64,000 nt of DNA from Nitrospira sp. (GCA_037045225.1 JBAOHZ010000009.1:1178001-1242000); one strand, 5' to 3'; shown: positions 17,248 through 26,468, counted from the stretch's first letter. Notes: generated from the sequence alone by a model not told the origin. Translations and numbers: made by a program.

Positions 17248-19353
17248 TTACACTTCTCCCCCTGCGCTCGTCTGATGAATTGGTTTCTCGCGCAACCGGT
17301 CTGTGAGCAATTGCTCTCTGACCGCAGCCATCACGCGATCAGGGGTAAACCCGAACTTTCGCTGCAACTCCTTCAAGGGTGCCGACGCGCCGAATGTGTC
17401 CATCCCGATGCTGATCCCCGTCGCCCCCACATAACGATCCCATCCCATCGTGGCAGCTTCCTCGACGGAAATCCGAGCCGTGACATGCGGCGGAATCACC
17501 TGGTCGCGATAGGCTGGACTCTGCTGTTCGAACAGCTCCCAGCACGGCATGCTCACCACACGGACTTGCACTCCTTCCGCGATGAGGCGTTCGTAGGCTG
17601 CCACGCAGAGCGAGACTTCGCTCCCCGTCGCCAGCAGCAGGACTTCCGGCTGTCCCCCCGGCGCCTCGGCCAACACATAGGCCCCCCGCGCCAGACCGGA
17701 TGCCGAAGCATATTTCGTGCGGTCCAGCGTCGGAAGCGCCTGTCGGCTGAGCACAAGTGCGGCCGGCTCATGATGAAGGGGCATGATGACCCGCCAGGCC
17801 TCCACGACTTCATTGGCATCGGCCGGCCGAATCACCAGGAGTCCGGGAATCGCTCGCAGCGACGCCAATTGTTCGATGGGCTGATGGGTGGGACCATCTT
17901 CCCCCACGCCGATCGAGTCGTGCGTGAACACATGAATCACGGGAATCTCCATGATCGCGCTGAGCCTGATCGCCGGTTTGGCGTAATCGCTGAAAATGAG
18001 AAAGCCCGATCCGAAGGCTCGCACTTTGGAGAGGGACAGGCCGTTGAGGATCGCCGCCATGGCATGTTCACGTACCCCGAAATGCAGATTGCGACCGCTA
18101 TAGTCGGTGGCAGAAAAATCGCCGGCGCCGTCAGACACAAGCCGAGTCTTGGTCGAGGGGGCCAGGTCTGCCGAGCCCCCGATCATCCAAGGGACTCGAC
18201 CTGCCACGGCGTTCAACACCTTGGCCGACGCATCCCGTCCGGCCAGCCCCTTCTGATCCACTGGAAAGCTCGGCACATCTCGCTCCCACTCGCGCGGAAG
18301 ATCCCGATGCTGCATTCGATACAAGTCGTCTGCCAACTCCGGGTACGCCGACCGGTACGCGGAAAATCGCATCATCCACTGCTCTCGCCCCATTCGTCCG
18401 CGTTCTCCCATGACACTCTGGAAATGTTCCGGCACTCCGACCGGCACGAGAAACGAGGCATCCTCCGGCCATCCATACGAGCGCTTCGCCAACTTGATTT
18501 CTGCGTCGCCTAACGGCTCTCCATGTGCGGCGCTGGTGTCCTGTTTATGCGGCGCGCCATAGGCGATATGGCTATCGACGATGATCAAGGTGGGCCGATC
18601 TTCGCACTGTCGAAACGCCATCATGGCGCGGTCGAGCATCATCAGATCGTTGGCATCGGAGACCCGTGTCACGTTCCACCCATAGGCGCTGAAACGAGTC
18701 GCCACATCTTCACTGAAGGCCAGACGCGTGCTCCCTTCGATCGTGATGTGGTTGTTGTCGTAGATCCAGCAGAGATTGGACAGTTTGAGATGGCCGGCCA
18801 ACGAGGCCGCCTCTCCCGTCACCCCTTCCATCATGCAACCGTCGCCGCACAGGGCGTAGACGTCATAATCGATCATCCGAAAACCCGGTCGATTGAAGTA
18901 CGTACCCATCCACCGGCCGGCCATGGCCATCCCCACACTCGTGGCCACACCTTGCCCTAAGGGACCGGTTGTCGTCTCCACTCCAGACGTCCAGCGATAC
19001 TCCGGATGGCCTGGACACTTGCTCTCCAGTTGCCGGAACTTCTTGATGTCATCCAGCGTGACCGACAGGTCTCCCACGGTTTCATACGCGGGATTGACGG
19101 CCCTCACGCCGGTGAGATGGAGCAACGAATAGAGCAGCATGGACGCATGTCCGATCGAGAGCACGAACCGGTCGCGGTCGGGCCAGATCGGATCCTGCGG
19201 ATCGAAACGCAGGAAATGCTGCCACAGCCAATAGACCACGGGAGCCAGGGCCATGGCCGTGCCGGGATGTCCGGAATTCGCCTGTTGGACCGCATCCATC
19301 GACAAGGTCCTGATGGTGTTGATGCATTGCTGGTCGATCGATTGTGCCTTCAT
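17248..19353 (-). CDS. tkt: Transketolase
   Basis: Transfers two-carbon units between sugar phosphates with thiamine diphosphate. 701 residues: N-terminal substrate motif ANSGHPGTAM (25-34), thiamine diphosphate motif from GDG (170-172) to NN (200-201), and the pyrimidine-binding domain with GVREHAM and GEDGPTHQPIEQL. Full length for the family. It is followed 33 bp later by tal-pgi on the same strand, so it belongs to the pentose phosphate operon; AAGGAG precedes its ATG. Confidence 0.96.
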   Translation of the reverse strand: MKAQSIDQQCINTIRTLSMDAVQQANSGHPGTAMALAPVVYWLWQHFLRFDPQDPIWPDRDRFVLSIGHASMLLYSLLHLTGVRAVNPAYETVGDLSVTLDDIKKFRQLESKCPGHPEYRWTSGVETTTGPLGQGVATSVGMAMAGRWMGTYFNRPGFRMIDYDVYALCGDGCMMEGVTGEAASLAGHLKLSNLCWIYDNNHITIEGSTRLAFSEDVATRFSAYGWNVTRVSDANDLMMLDRAMMAFRQCEDRPTLIIVDSHIAYGAPHKQDTSAAHGEPLGDAEIKLAKRSYGWPEDASFLVPVGVPEHFQSVMGERGRMGREQWMMRFSAYRSAYPELADDLYRMQHRDLPREWERDVPSFPVDQKGLAGRDASAKVLNAVAGRVPWMIGGSADLAPSTKTRLVSDGAGDFSATDYSGRNLHFGVREHAMAAILNGLSLSKVRAFGSGFLIFSDYAKPAIRLSAIMEIPVIHVFTHDSIGVGEDGPTHQPIEQLASLRAIPGLLVIRPADANEVVEAWRVIMPLHHEPAALVLSRQALPTLDRTKYASASGLARGAYVLAEAPGGQPEVLLLATGSEVSLCVAAYERLIAEGVQVRVVSMPCWELFEQQSPAYRDQVIPPHVTARISVEEAATMGWDRYVGATGISIGMDTFGASAPLKELQRKFGFTPDRVMAAVREQLLTDRLREKPIHQTSAGGEV

Positions 19354-19426
19354 TGCGACTGGACTCCTTCGGTCTACACTTCGTGTTCCTGCGGTGCGTG
19401 CTCCCCTGAGGATGCCATGGCCTCGC

Positions 19427-20413
19427 TTACATCTTTACGGCGACAGGACTCCCCTGATGAATCGGCGCGAACGGACTGCCAAGGGCATCTAATGGAAAGG
19501 CCGGTGTGAGGCCGGTCCGACGCAGCGCTTCAGCAATGCGCTCCGGCCGTCCCCAATCGCTCCATAACGCATTCGTGAGTTCCGTCACCGCCACTCGATC
19601 CGGCACACGCTGGAGGAGATCGGTAGAAAAATTCTTGTTCGGCATGGTCTGATAGATCGACTCCAAGGTCTGAGCCTCCTCCGATGTTCCGATGGCCCGA
19701 CCGAGTCGTTCGAACCGTTCCACCAGTTCGGGGAAACATTGCTGCCCCAGGCTCCAGAGCGTCTCCACCTTGGCCACCATCACCATCGTATTCCAGAGCG
19801 CATGCGTCGCCAGGGCCGCATCGGCCTCCTGCGCCGTAGGCTTTTCGAGAAAGGCCCGCACCGCCTGAACCGGACTCGCTCCAGAATCGGTGAGCCGTTC
19901 CCCGGGTAGAATCCAGCCGTAATCCAGTTCGAGCCGATCGGGGGCTACGCCGAGTAAGACGATGCGGTCATGGAGCCGCTCGGTCACCAAGACCACATTT
20001 CGCACGGTGGCGAGAAACTGCCCTTCCGGATAGACGAAGTGGTCGGACGGATAGATGATCACGGTCGCCTGGGGATCGCGTGCCCGCACGTAGGTCAACG
20101 GTAAAAACACGCCGGCCCCTGTATCCCGGTTGGTAGGTTGAAACAACACCGTCCCGACCCCGCGCCCGTCCAGTTGCGTCATGGCCTCCTGACGATGGGA
20201 CTTCGCAATGACCAGGATGGACTGCTCCGCCGGGGTGAGGCACGCGGCCCGATCCACGGTATGCTGAAGCAGGGACCGTGTGCCGACAAAGGTACAAAAT
20301 TGCTTCGGTCTCGGCCGGCCCAACCATCGCTCGACGAAGGATCCCACTCGCGTGCCTTCGCCACCCGCCAACACGATGGACCACGTTTTCCCTTGGTTGT
20401 TTTGCTGTGTCAT
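19427..20413 (-). CDS. Mannose-1-phosphate guanylyltransferase-like nucleotidyltransferase
   Basis: 328 residues. The N-terminal pyrophosphorylase signature LAGGEGTR is followed by RPRPKQF, then VIIYPSDHFVYPE and FLEKPT, the layout of GDP-mannose pyrophosphorylases without the C-terminal cupin isomerase domain. It would make an activated sugar from a sugar 1-phosphate; mannose is the family guess, not proven. A strong AGGAGG lies 5 bp before the ATG. It is the first gene in the minus-strand sugar operon, 73 bp ahead of tkt. Confidence 0.85.
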   Translation of the reverse strand: MTQQNNQGKTWSIVLAGGEGTRVGSFVERWLGRPRPKQFCTFVGTRSLLQHTVDRAACLTPAEQSILVIAKSHRQEAMTQLDGRGVGTVLFQPTNRDTGAGVFLPLTYVRARDPQATVIIYPSDHFVYPEGQFLATVRNVVLVTERLHDRIVLLGVAPDRLELDYGWILPGERLTDSGASPVQAVRAFLEKPTAQEADAALATHALWNTMVMVAKVETLWSLGQQCFPELVERFERLGRAIGTSEEAQTLESIYQTMPNKNFSTDLLQRVPDRVAVTELTNALWSDWGRPERIAEALRRTGLTPAFPLDALGSPFAPIHQGSPVAVKM

Positions 20414-20458
20414 CTGTTCCTCCTTCCCTGACTGGTTACCGCGGGTAGGCAGGCGCCC

Positions 20459-20695
20459 CTATTCTCGAACCGCCTTCGCTCGCTTCTGCCCATAGGTATT
20501 CCGCACCGTCGCATACAGGTCGAGCATTGCGGCTTCCACTCCCTGGAACGTCTCCAGAGTAAGCGACCGACCGTTGGTGATCCTCCCCGACCCGGATTCA
20601 GCATTGTGCGATCGTGGAGGTGACTCGATTCTGAGGGCCCCTTGGAATCCATGAGGATCGTCGGCCTTGTCACGTCCGGCGTCCTGAGGGTCCAC
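20459..20695 (-). CDS. Possible small protein upstream of the sugar operon
   Basis: 78 codons from a GTG at 20695. The N-terminal half is polar and of low complexity, but the C-terminal part (LETFQGVEAAMLDLYATVRNTYGQKRAKAVRE, split here as LETFQGVEAAMLDLY and ATVRNTYGQKRAKAV) looks like a real amphipathic helix. A competing frame starts at ATG 20718 with a better ribosome site (AGGAG) but encodes arginine-rich sequence unlike a protein. No function can be proposed. Confidence 0.35.
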   Translation of the reverse strand: MDPQDAGRDKADDPHGFQGALRIESPPRSHNAESGSGRITNGRSLTLETFQGVEAAMLDLYATVRNTYGQKRAKAVRE

Positions 20696-20752
20696 CGCCT
20701 GCTCGGAATTCTGTTCATATCGCTCCTATGATGACGACCGTCGACGAGGGTT

Positions 20753-21118
20753 CTACCGCGTACGCCGCTCAGCGGCAGACTCGCCGAACGCGCTGTCGCG
20801 CTGCGATCGCCACCGGTCTGACGCGCGGCCGCCTTCCGATCCGACCAGTCCGGATCCGGGCCCGATCGAAGGAGTCAGCGGCGCCGTCGCCCGCCCAAGG
20901 TCGGGACTGCGTGGTGGCATCGATGACGCCGGCGTGACCTCACGGACGCCATGGTTGAGCCACCCTTCCCAAGAATGTTGCCGCGCGGGGGCCTCGCCGG
21001 ATGATCCCAAGGGGGCGTCACCACGAGTACGGTCCGACCCAGACACCTCCGCATGCACGAGGGCAGAGCAGGACACCAGCGCGATTAGCAAGACGGTGCT
21101 CAGAATGGTGCGCGTCAT
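20753..21118 (-). CDS. Small exported hypothetical protein of the cytochrome b operon
   Basis: 121 residues with a signal peptide (TILSTVLLIALVSCSALVHA, cleavage near residue 23). The mature part is rich in Ser, Gly, Pro and Arg and has no known domain. Its ATG overlaps the stop codon of the cytochrome b/c gene (ATGA), which supports translation despite the poor composition. A role in maturation or as a small periplasmic partner is possible but unsupported. Confidence 0.55.
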   Translation of the reverse strand: MTRTILSTVLLIALVSCSALVHAEVSGSDRTRGDAPLGSSGEAPARQHSWEGWLNHGVREVTPASSMPPRSPDLGRATAPLTPSIGPGSGLVGSEGGRASDRWRSQRDSAFGESAAERRTR

Positions 21119-22560
21119 ATCAGTTCCTTTCTTTCTTCAGCCCACAAACAGGCCCGGCATGACCACGCGACGCCGACAGACGGCACCGCGGCGTATTCCG
21201 TCTCCTCTGTTTCGAGTGCGCCTTTCGTCGGAGCGGCGGCCGCACCCTTCAAGCTCAACAGAAAACTGGCCAAGTCATTGACCTCCCGGTCGGACAGGGG
21301 AAATTTCGGCATAATGGACCCGGGAGAGACCGATGCCGGGTCCCGGAGATGGCGAATATGCCAATCACGATCCGTCCGCCGATCGCCCACATAGGAGAGA
21401 TCCGGTCCGACCTTGCCACCCTCTCCATGCAGGCTATGACAGGCGAGGCAATGATGCTGCGCGAAGAGCACCTTTCCACGCGCCAGGGACGGATCCACTT
21501 TGGGGAGCGCGTGGAGGTCCCGGATCGAGATCCCGAGCAATGCGAAAATGGTCACAAGGAACATCGTGAGGGCGAACACCGCCACCGGACGTGAGCGTGG
21601 TCGCCGTTCCTTATTGCGATCCAAGAACGGCAGCAACAATAAGCCCAGGATGACCAGGATCGGTAAGCCCCAAGTGGCCAAGGGTTCCAGCGGCCCGGAC
21701 ATGTATTTCAGCAGCTGGTAGAAGAAGAGGAAGTACCATTCCGGAACAGGCGTAAAGGTATGATCGGCCGGGTCGGCTCGGTCGGCCAACGGAAACTCAA
21801 TCGTGCCGGCCAGCACCGCCAGAATCAGGAAGAGGCCCAGCATCACCACGGCATCCATATAGACCTGGCGGGGATAGAACGTCTCGCTTCGCTGGCGCGC
21901 TTCCTCCTCGTTCCACGGACCTGCGGGGCCGACGCGTCGCAGAATGAACAGGTGGAGCAGGATTCCCCCGACGATGAGCGACGGCAAAAACAGGGTATGC
22001 AGGGCGAAAAAGCGAGACAGCGTCAAGGCTCCTAAGGACTCGCCCCCGCGCAACAGCCGCACCAGAATGTCTCCGACGAACGGCACCGAGGCCACCATGT
22101 TGGTCCCGACCTGGGTCGCCCAATAGGCGTTCTGGTCCCACGGCAGCAGATACCCGGTAAAGCCGAAGGTCAACATGAGCAACAACAAGACGATGCCGAC
22201 CATCCACATGACCTCACGTGGACGTTTATAGGCGCCGTACAGATAGACTTGGAGGAGGTGCAACCCGATGGCGACCATCACGGCCGATGCCCCCCAATGG
22301 TGCAGCCCCCGGACAAACCACCCGAACAGGACCTCATGCTGGATAAACTGCACGGTGTCATAGGCGGCATCCGGCGACGGCACGTAATAAAGCGCCAGAA
22401 ACATGCCCGTCGTAGCCTGGAGGCAAAACAGAAACAGGGTGGCCGACCCAAACACATAGATCCAGCTGGCTCCGCCGGGAATCGGTTCATCCAACAGCGT
22501 CTGCCCAATGGGCTTCAACTTCAGTCGGGCATCGAACCAGTCATAGAGTTTTCCTGCCAT
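21115..22560 (-). CDS. Cytochrome b fused to cytochrome c (bc-type quinol oxidoreductase)
   Basis: 481 residues. Residues 1-345 form a b6-type cytochrome b with eight predicted helices; haem ligands His87/His101 and His188/His203 have the 14/15 spacing of b6 proteins, and the quinol site motif PVPEWY is at 271-276. After the last helix comes a monohaem cytochrome c domain with CLACH (371-375) and a distal Met in GSIMPKF. With the Rieske protein just upstream it forms the quinol-oxidising complex that passes electrons to soluble cytochromes. The 22-residue tail ends with CRACLWAEE, an odd extra pair of cysteines. Confidence 0.95.
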   Translation of the reverse strand: MAGKLYDWFDARLKLKPIGQTLLDEPIPGGASWIYVFGSATLFLFCLQATTGMFLALYYVPSPDAAYDTVQFIQHEVLFGWFVRGLHHWGASAVMVAIGLHLLQVYLYGAYKRPREVMWMVGIVLLLLMLTFGFTGYLLPWDQNAYWATQVGTNMVASVPFVGDILVRLLRGGESLGALTLSRFFALHTLFLPSLIVGGILLHLFILRRVGPAGPWNEEEARQRSETFYPRQVYMDAVVMLGLFLILAVLAGTIEFPLADRADPADHTFTPVPEWYFLFFYQLLKYMSGPLEPLATWGLPILVILGLLLLPFLDRNKERRPRSRPVAVFALTMFLVTIFALLGISIRDLHALPKVDPSLARGKVLFAQHHCLACHSLHGEGGKVGPDLSYVGDRRTDRDWHIRHLRDPASVSPGSIMPKFPLSDREVNDLASFLLSLKGAAAAPTKGALETEETEYAAVPSVGVAWSCRACLWAEERKELI

Positions 22561-22581
22561 GGTCTCCTATCCTGAAAGCCG

Positions 22582-23130
22582 CTACAATTCGACCGGACGA
22601 TCAAGCCCTGATTTATATTGTTTGTAGGTGACCCAGAGTCGCCCTTGCTCCACTTTGGAGGGGAGCACATCCAGCGGGCGAGGAGCCGGTCCGTCGAGCA
22701 CCTTGCCTGTCACATCGTAGACACTGCCGTGACAGGGGCACTTGAACTTCTTATCGTCACTGTCCCATCGGAATCCGCATCCGAGATGAGGGCAGATGGG
22801 GGAGAACACCACCACCGTGCCTGCCGGTTGCTTGATCGCCCAAACGACTTTCTTCACCGACGCGGTGCGCCACCCGTCCTTGATCGAATTCACGAATTCC
22901 AACTGCTCGGGCTCGCCGGCAGGAAGTTGGTCGATGGGACCGATCTCATTCCACGAGGACTCACGCCGCTTCAGGGCCGGAGCCACCGCATAACTGATGA
23001 GTGGGACCGCCAATCCAACCCCAATGACACCCATCGCAATCTTAGTGACCCACGCAAAAAACCGGCGTCGGGTGCCGACCGGCGTCGAGGTGACCAGCGC
23101 GTCATCGGGCTGTGCATCGTGCCCCGTCAT
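22582..23130 (-). CDS. Rieske iron-sulfur protein
   Basis: 182 residues: one N-terminal membrane helix (about 27-50, preceded by the twin arginines in TRRRFFAWV, consistent with Tat export) and a Rieske 2Fe-2S domain. Cluster ligands are Cys113 and His115 in CPHLGC and Cys131 and His134 in CPCHG; Cys118 and Cys133 form the structural disulfide. Its start overlaps the end of sthA by 4 bp and the cytochrome b/c gene follows 21 bp later, giving a three-gene respiratory operon. Confidence 0.95.
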   Translation of the reverse strand: MTGHDAQPDDALVTSTPVGTRRRFFAWVTKIAMGVIGVGLAVPLISYAVAPALKRRESSWNEIGPIDQLPAGEPEQLEFVNSIKDGWRTASVKKVVWAIKQPAGTVVVFSPICPHLGCGFRWDSDDKKFKCPCHGSVYDVTGKVLDGPAPRPLDVLPSKVEQGRLWVTYKQYKSGLDRPVEL

Positions 23131-24602
23131 CGGACGCCTTCACTGCACACAGCCTGCAGGGCGGGAGCGCTTCCTTCTCCCTCCTCTGTTTGCCGGGACA
23201 ATTTATTAAAGGCATCGAGGGCGGCCACCTTGTAACACTCCGCCAAGGTGGGATAGTTGAATACGGCCCGCAAGAAATAGGGGAGTCCGCCCCCCAACTC
23301 CATCACCGCCTGTCCGATATGAATCAGCTCCGTGGCCCCGGTCCCCACGGCATGGACGCCGAGCAGCCGTTGATCCTTGCGGTGAATGAGCAATTTGAGG
23401 AAACCGCTGTCATCGCCAAGAATCTGCCCCCGCGCAATTTCCCTATATCGCGCGATGCCGGTTTCATACGGAATCTTCTTCTGCGTCAACTCATGTTCCG
23501 GCGGGCCGATTGCCGAGATCTCCGGAAGGGCATAGATACCGATGGGAAGATGCTCGACCATCGGCCCCGGTTCCACTCCGAACGCGTAACAGGCCGCCAA
23601 CCTCCCCTGCATGAACGAGGTCGACGCCAGGCTCGGATACCCGATGACGTCGCCGACGGCGAAGATGTGCGGCACCGCGGTTCGGAAGTGCCGATCGACG
23701 GTCATCCGTCCCCGCTCATCTGATGTCAGCCCCACCGCCTCAAGGTTGAGCCTGCCCGCAGCCCCGATCCGTCCGACCGAAAACAAGACTTGATCGGCCA
23801 CGATCGATTTCCCCGATTCCAGATGCACCACGGCCTGCCCCGGGGTACCGGCGGTGACTTCCAACCGCTCGACCGCTTCCCCTAAGCGAAACGTGACCCG
23901 TTGTTTTCTCATCTGATGCATCAGTTCATCGACCACCTCCCGGTCTAAAAACTCCAGCAGGCGCTCGCGTTTGTCCACCACGATCACCTCGATCTGCAGG
24001 GCGGCGAACATCGACGCATACTCAACCCCAATGATGCCTCCACCGACCACTACCAGCTTCTTGGGCAACCGCCTCAACCGAGCGACATCATCGCTGGTCA
24101 GGATGATGTCTCCATCGACCGGCACGCCGGGAGGGGAAGCCGGATACGTGCCCACGGCGATCAGAATGTTGGCCGCCGTCACGGTTCGCCGCCCCTCCGC
24201 GGAAGCCACAACGAGGGAATGGGGATCAAGAAACGACGCCTCGCCTCGAATCAGTTGGATGTCATTGCGGCAGAGTTGCTGTTCGACCACTTGAGCCTCA
24301 CATCCGGCAACCATCGCCACGCGATGGAGCAGTTCTTCCGCGGAAGGACGGTGGGCTCGATCTGGCTCAGATCGGTAGGCGCGGCTACGCCCGAACTGGC
24401 CGTCTCCCTGCGTGAGAGAACAGACGGCTTCGCGAAACGTCTTGCTCGGGATGGTCCCCCTGTCCAGGCAGGTGCCACCCACCGAAAGACCTTTTTCCAC
24501 CACCGCCGCCCGTTTGCCGAGTTTGGCCGCCTGAACCGCGGCGCGCTGACCGGCCGGACCACTCCCGATGCACACCAGATCAAAATCATAGGCTGGACTC
24601 AT
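23127..24602 (-). CDS. sthA: Soluble pyridine nucleotide transhydrogenase
   Basis: FAD-dependent enzyme that moves hydride between NADPH and NADH. About 491 residues in the dihydrolipoamide dehydrogenase fold: FAD motif CIGSGPAGQRAA, then GGTCLDRGTIPSK, in which the second cysteine of the redox pair is replaced by Thr50. That loss separates SthA from lipoamide dehydrogenase. The second nucleotide motif is VVGGGIIGVEYASMFA. The start is placed at ATG 24602, 9 bp after GAGGAG; the ATG at 24611 abuts the ribosome site. Overlaps the Rieske start, so it is coupled to the bc complex genes. Confidence 0.9.
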   Translation of the reverse strand: MSPAYDFDLVCIGSGPAGQRAAVQAAKLGKRAAVVEKGLSVGGTCLDRGTIPSKTFREAVCSLTQGDGQFGRSRAYRSEPDRAHRPSAEELLHRVAMVAGCEAQVVEQQLCRNDIQLIRGEASFLDPHSLVVASAEGRRTVTAANILIAVGTYPASPPGVPVDGDIILTSDDVARLRRLPKKLVVVGGGIIGVEYASMFAALQIEVIVVDKRERLLEFLDREVVDELMHQMRKQRVTFRLGEAVERLEVTAGTPGQAVVHLESGKSIVADQVLFSVGRIGAAGRLNLEAVGLTSDERGRMTVDRHFRTAVPHIFAVGDVIGYPSLASTSFMQGRLAACYAFGVEPGPMVEHLPIGIYALPEISAIGPPEHELTQKKIPYETGIARYREIARGQILGDDSGFLKLLIHRKDQRLLGVHAVGTGATELIHIGQAVMELGGGLPYFLRAVFNYPTLAECYKVAALDAFNKLSRQTEEGEGSAPALQAVCSEGVR

Positions 24603-24703
24603 AAGGAACATCTCCTCTGCAAGGAAACCGTCAAGTGCATTCCGCCCTGTTCGGCCATTTATCAGACAACTGATTCGATCACCCTCACGCCAACGGGAAT
24701 CTC

Positions 24704-25300
24704 CTATTTCATACTCGTCAACCGCTGGTGAGCCTCATCGGCATAGTAGGTCGTGACTGCTCCCTGCTGTGCCGCCACCACCGCCGTGAGCAGTGCCACA
24801 CTCAGCCCTGGCTGTCCTGCAGCCTGGGCCACCTCACTACCGTGCAACGCGCAGGCCACCGACATCGCGTGAGGATCAACGGCTAACCTGGACGGAAGCG
24901 TTGAGATCAACGATCGGACTGAAGCGGGCAACAGAAGGACCGTGGCGTGGTTCGGCATTGAGACCGCCTGCGCAACGCGATTCAGCTGGTGCAGGTCGGA
25001 TCGGATTTCTTCGGGTTCCACGCTCGATCGGCAGTGGAGGTAGGTCTTCCAGGTGTCCATAAATTTGGCGCTGTCGAGGAGAGACGCCGGCCTACCGAAC
25101 GGCGACGCAATCTGGCAGCCACTCACCCCTACCATGCTGAGGAGAAGGACGAGCCTCACCGCCCTGGCTCGGAACAGAGCGCCGTGACTCTCGAGCGAGA
25201 GACTGCGACGGTCCCGACACAGCCACCCGTGAAACACGTGACGGCCTCGCATGACCAGCCTCAAGGACGGAGCAACAGATTTCACTCGCATGGCGTTCAC
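24704..25300 (-). CDS. Putative lipoprotein, candidate sigma-54 target
   Basis: About 198 residues from a GTG at 25300, which lies 6 bp after GGAGAGG. A hydrophobic stretch ending in LLLSMVGVSGC forms a lipobox, so the true start may be the GTG near 25159, which would leave a normal 14-residue signal peptide. The rest is helical (SSVEPEEIRSDLHQLNRVAQAV, given here in part) without a known domain. A sigma-54 type promoter at 25377-25392 and two activator-like sites at 25511-25546 lie upstream on the same strand. Function unknown. Confidence 0.6.
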   Translation of the reverse strand: MNAMRVKSVAPSLRLVMRGRHVFHGWLCRDRRSLSLESHGALFRARAVRLVLLLSMVGVSGCQIASPFGRPASLLDSAKFMDTWKTYLHCRSSVEPEEIRSDLHQLNRVAQAVSMPNHATVLLLPASVRSLISTLPSRLAVDPHAMSVACALHGSEVAQAAGQPGLSVALLTAVVAAQQGAVTTYYADEAHQRLTSMK

Positions 25301-25368
25301 GACGATCCTCTCCGCGTCCGATCCTTCGATGACATCCAACTGCAGCGATCACTACACATCTCTGCGTG

Positions 25369-25393
25369 CTGGTATCTGCAAACCAGATACCAG
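25369..25393. promoter_or_regulatory. 10-bp inverted repeat overlapping the sigma-54 type promoter
   Basis: CTGGTATCTG (25369-25378), CAAAC, then CAGATACCAG (25384-25393): perfect 10-bp arms with a 5-bp centre. It covers the -24/-12 element described separately, so it may be a repressor site or an accidental product of the promoter sequence. Confidence 0.5.
25377..25392 (-). promoter_or_regulatory. Candidate sigma-54 promoter (-24/-12)
   Basis: Minus strand TGGTATCTGGTTTGCA: the GG and GC dinucleotides have the required 10-bp spacing and the -12 half TTTGCA is perfect, while the CAC of the -24 half is not kept. It points to the lipoprotein gene, whose proposed start is about 77 bp downstream. 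Confidence 0.45.
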
Positions 25394-25510
25394 GCAGGAA
25401 GGTGCGGCCATGAGGAATAGTAAGGAGAGCGATAACAACGGCTTCCTCGACAATGTGAGTCAGTTGCCCGCGAGACGAGCCGGCAGCGGCGAAGGTGCGG
25501 TCGCGAGGAC

Positions 25511-25546
25511 TCGCGATTTATAACGAGTGGCCGCGATTTATCGCGA
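25511..25546. promoter_or_regulatory. Paired activator-like sites (CGCGATTTAT repeats)
   Basis: TCGCGATTTATAACGA (25511-25526) and CCGCGATTTATCGCGA (25531-25546) agree at 13 of 16 positions and are exactly 20 bp apart, two helical turns. They sit 120-155 bp upstream of the candidate sigma-54 promoter at 25377, the usual distance for enhancer-binding protein sites. A weaker pair with the same 20-bp offset occurs at 26633-26668. Together with the promoter these fill the gene-free stretch 25340-25766. Confidence 0.5.
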
Positions 25547-25766
25547 GGAGATTGAACGGGTGATGAATGTGGGGAGGGATGCGCCTTGACGCAGGCAGCG
25601 ATGTCAGGCATTCGGCTTCGCTGCTTTTCGAACTCGCCAGCGGTGATCACTCGTGAGAGCGAGGCGGGAGTGTGTGACGAAGGACGCGCAGTGGTGAAAA
25701 CGACTGCGTCGTTCGGTTCGTAATGGACCTGCGGCTGTCCCTGTCCAGGGATGCGCCCGTCCAGTG

Positions 25767-26468
25767 CTATCGCCCCAGTCCGGACGAGACGACCGGTTGA
25801 GCCGACACGAGCCCATCCAACTCATAGTGCAGCAGATCGCCGATCCGTTCGAGGCTGAAATCCGCCGCAGGATACGTCTCTCGCACATGAAGAGACTGTG
25901 CGTAGTGGCCTTGTTGCGAAAAGATCGTGGTGACCCGAGGCCCCCACAGCTGCTTGACCGCCGACAAAATGCGCAGCTTGTCATCAATCAGCACATACTG
26001 CTCAGCAGGGTACCGCACTTCGATGTCGTCTAATTCCTCCTCCTTATGCACGTAGATCAACACCTGGCCGTCCACGGCATCGAAGAGACCTGCGCGCGCG
26101 ATCTTATGCGGTTGAAAGACCGCATCCCCATCGGAGACGAGGACGACCGGACCGCGCTGCTTCAGATGGGTCACCACCGCAAGTGCATCAGGGAAGAGAC
26201 ACTTCGAAAAGGGGTAATTGAGCAGAAACTGCGACACCTTGAGAATGTGCGCATCATGCTGATACTCGCACCGATACCGTTGGAGCGCGCCGAGATAGTC
26301 GGCATACCCCAGTTCGTCCCGTAGTTCCTTGAAGAGGCTCCAATACCGCTGTTGCTGGTTGTGCCCGATGGTTTGCTCCAGATAGCGCCCCAGATCGCAC
26401 GTCACTCGATCCGCATCAAGCAACGTGTTATCGACGTCGACAAGAAACACGACCTCGTGATTCATCAT
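25767..26468 (-). CDS. HAD-superfamily hydrolase
   Basis: 233 residues from the ATG at 26468, which follows GAGGTG; an in-frame ATG at 26480 would overlap that site. Motif I is FLVDVDNTLLD (nucleophile Asp), motif II VVLVSDGD, and motif IV YVLIDDKLRIL, all in order, with a helical cap between motifs I and II. It is a phosphatase or phosphotransferase of unknown substrate. It lies directly downstream of the sigma-54 activator gene and has its own -24/-12 promoter, so it is a likely target of that activator. Confidence 0.88.
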   Translation of the reverse strand: MMNHEVVFLVDVDNTLLDADRVTCDLGRYLEQTIGHNQQQRYWSLFKELRDELGYADYLGALQRYRCEYQHDAHILKVSQFLLNYPFSKCLFPDALAVVTHLKQRGPVVLVSDGDAVFQPHKIARAGLFDAVDGQVLIYVHKEEELDDIEVRYPAEQYVLIDDKLRILSAVKQLWGPRVTTIFSQQGHYAQSLHVRETYPAADFSLERIGDLLHYELDGLVSAQPVVSSGLGR

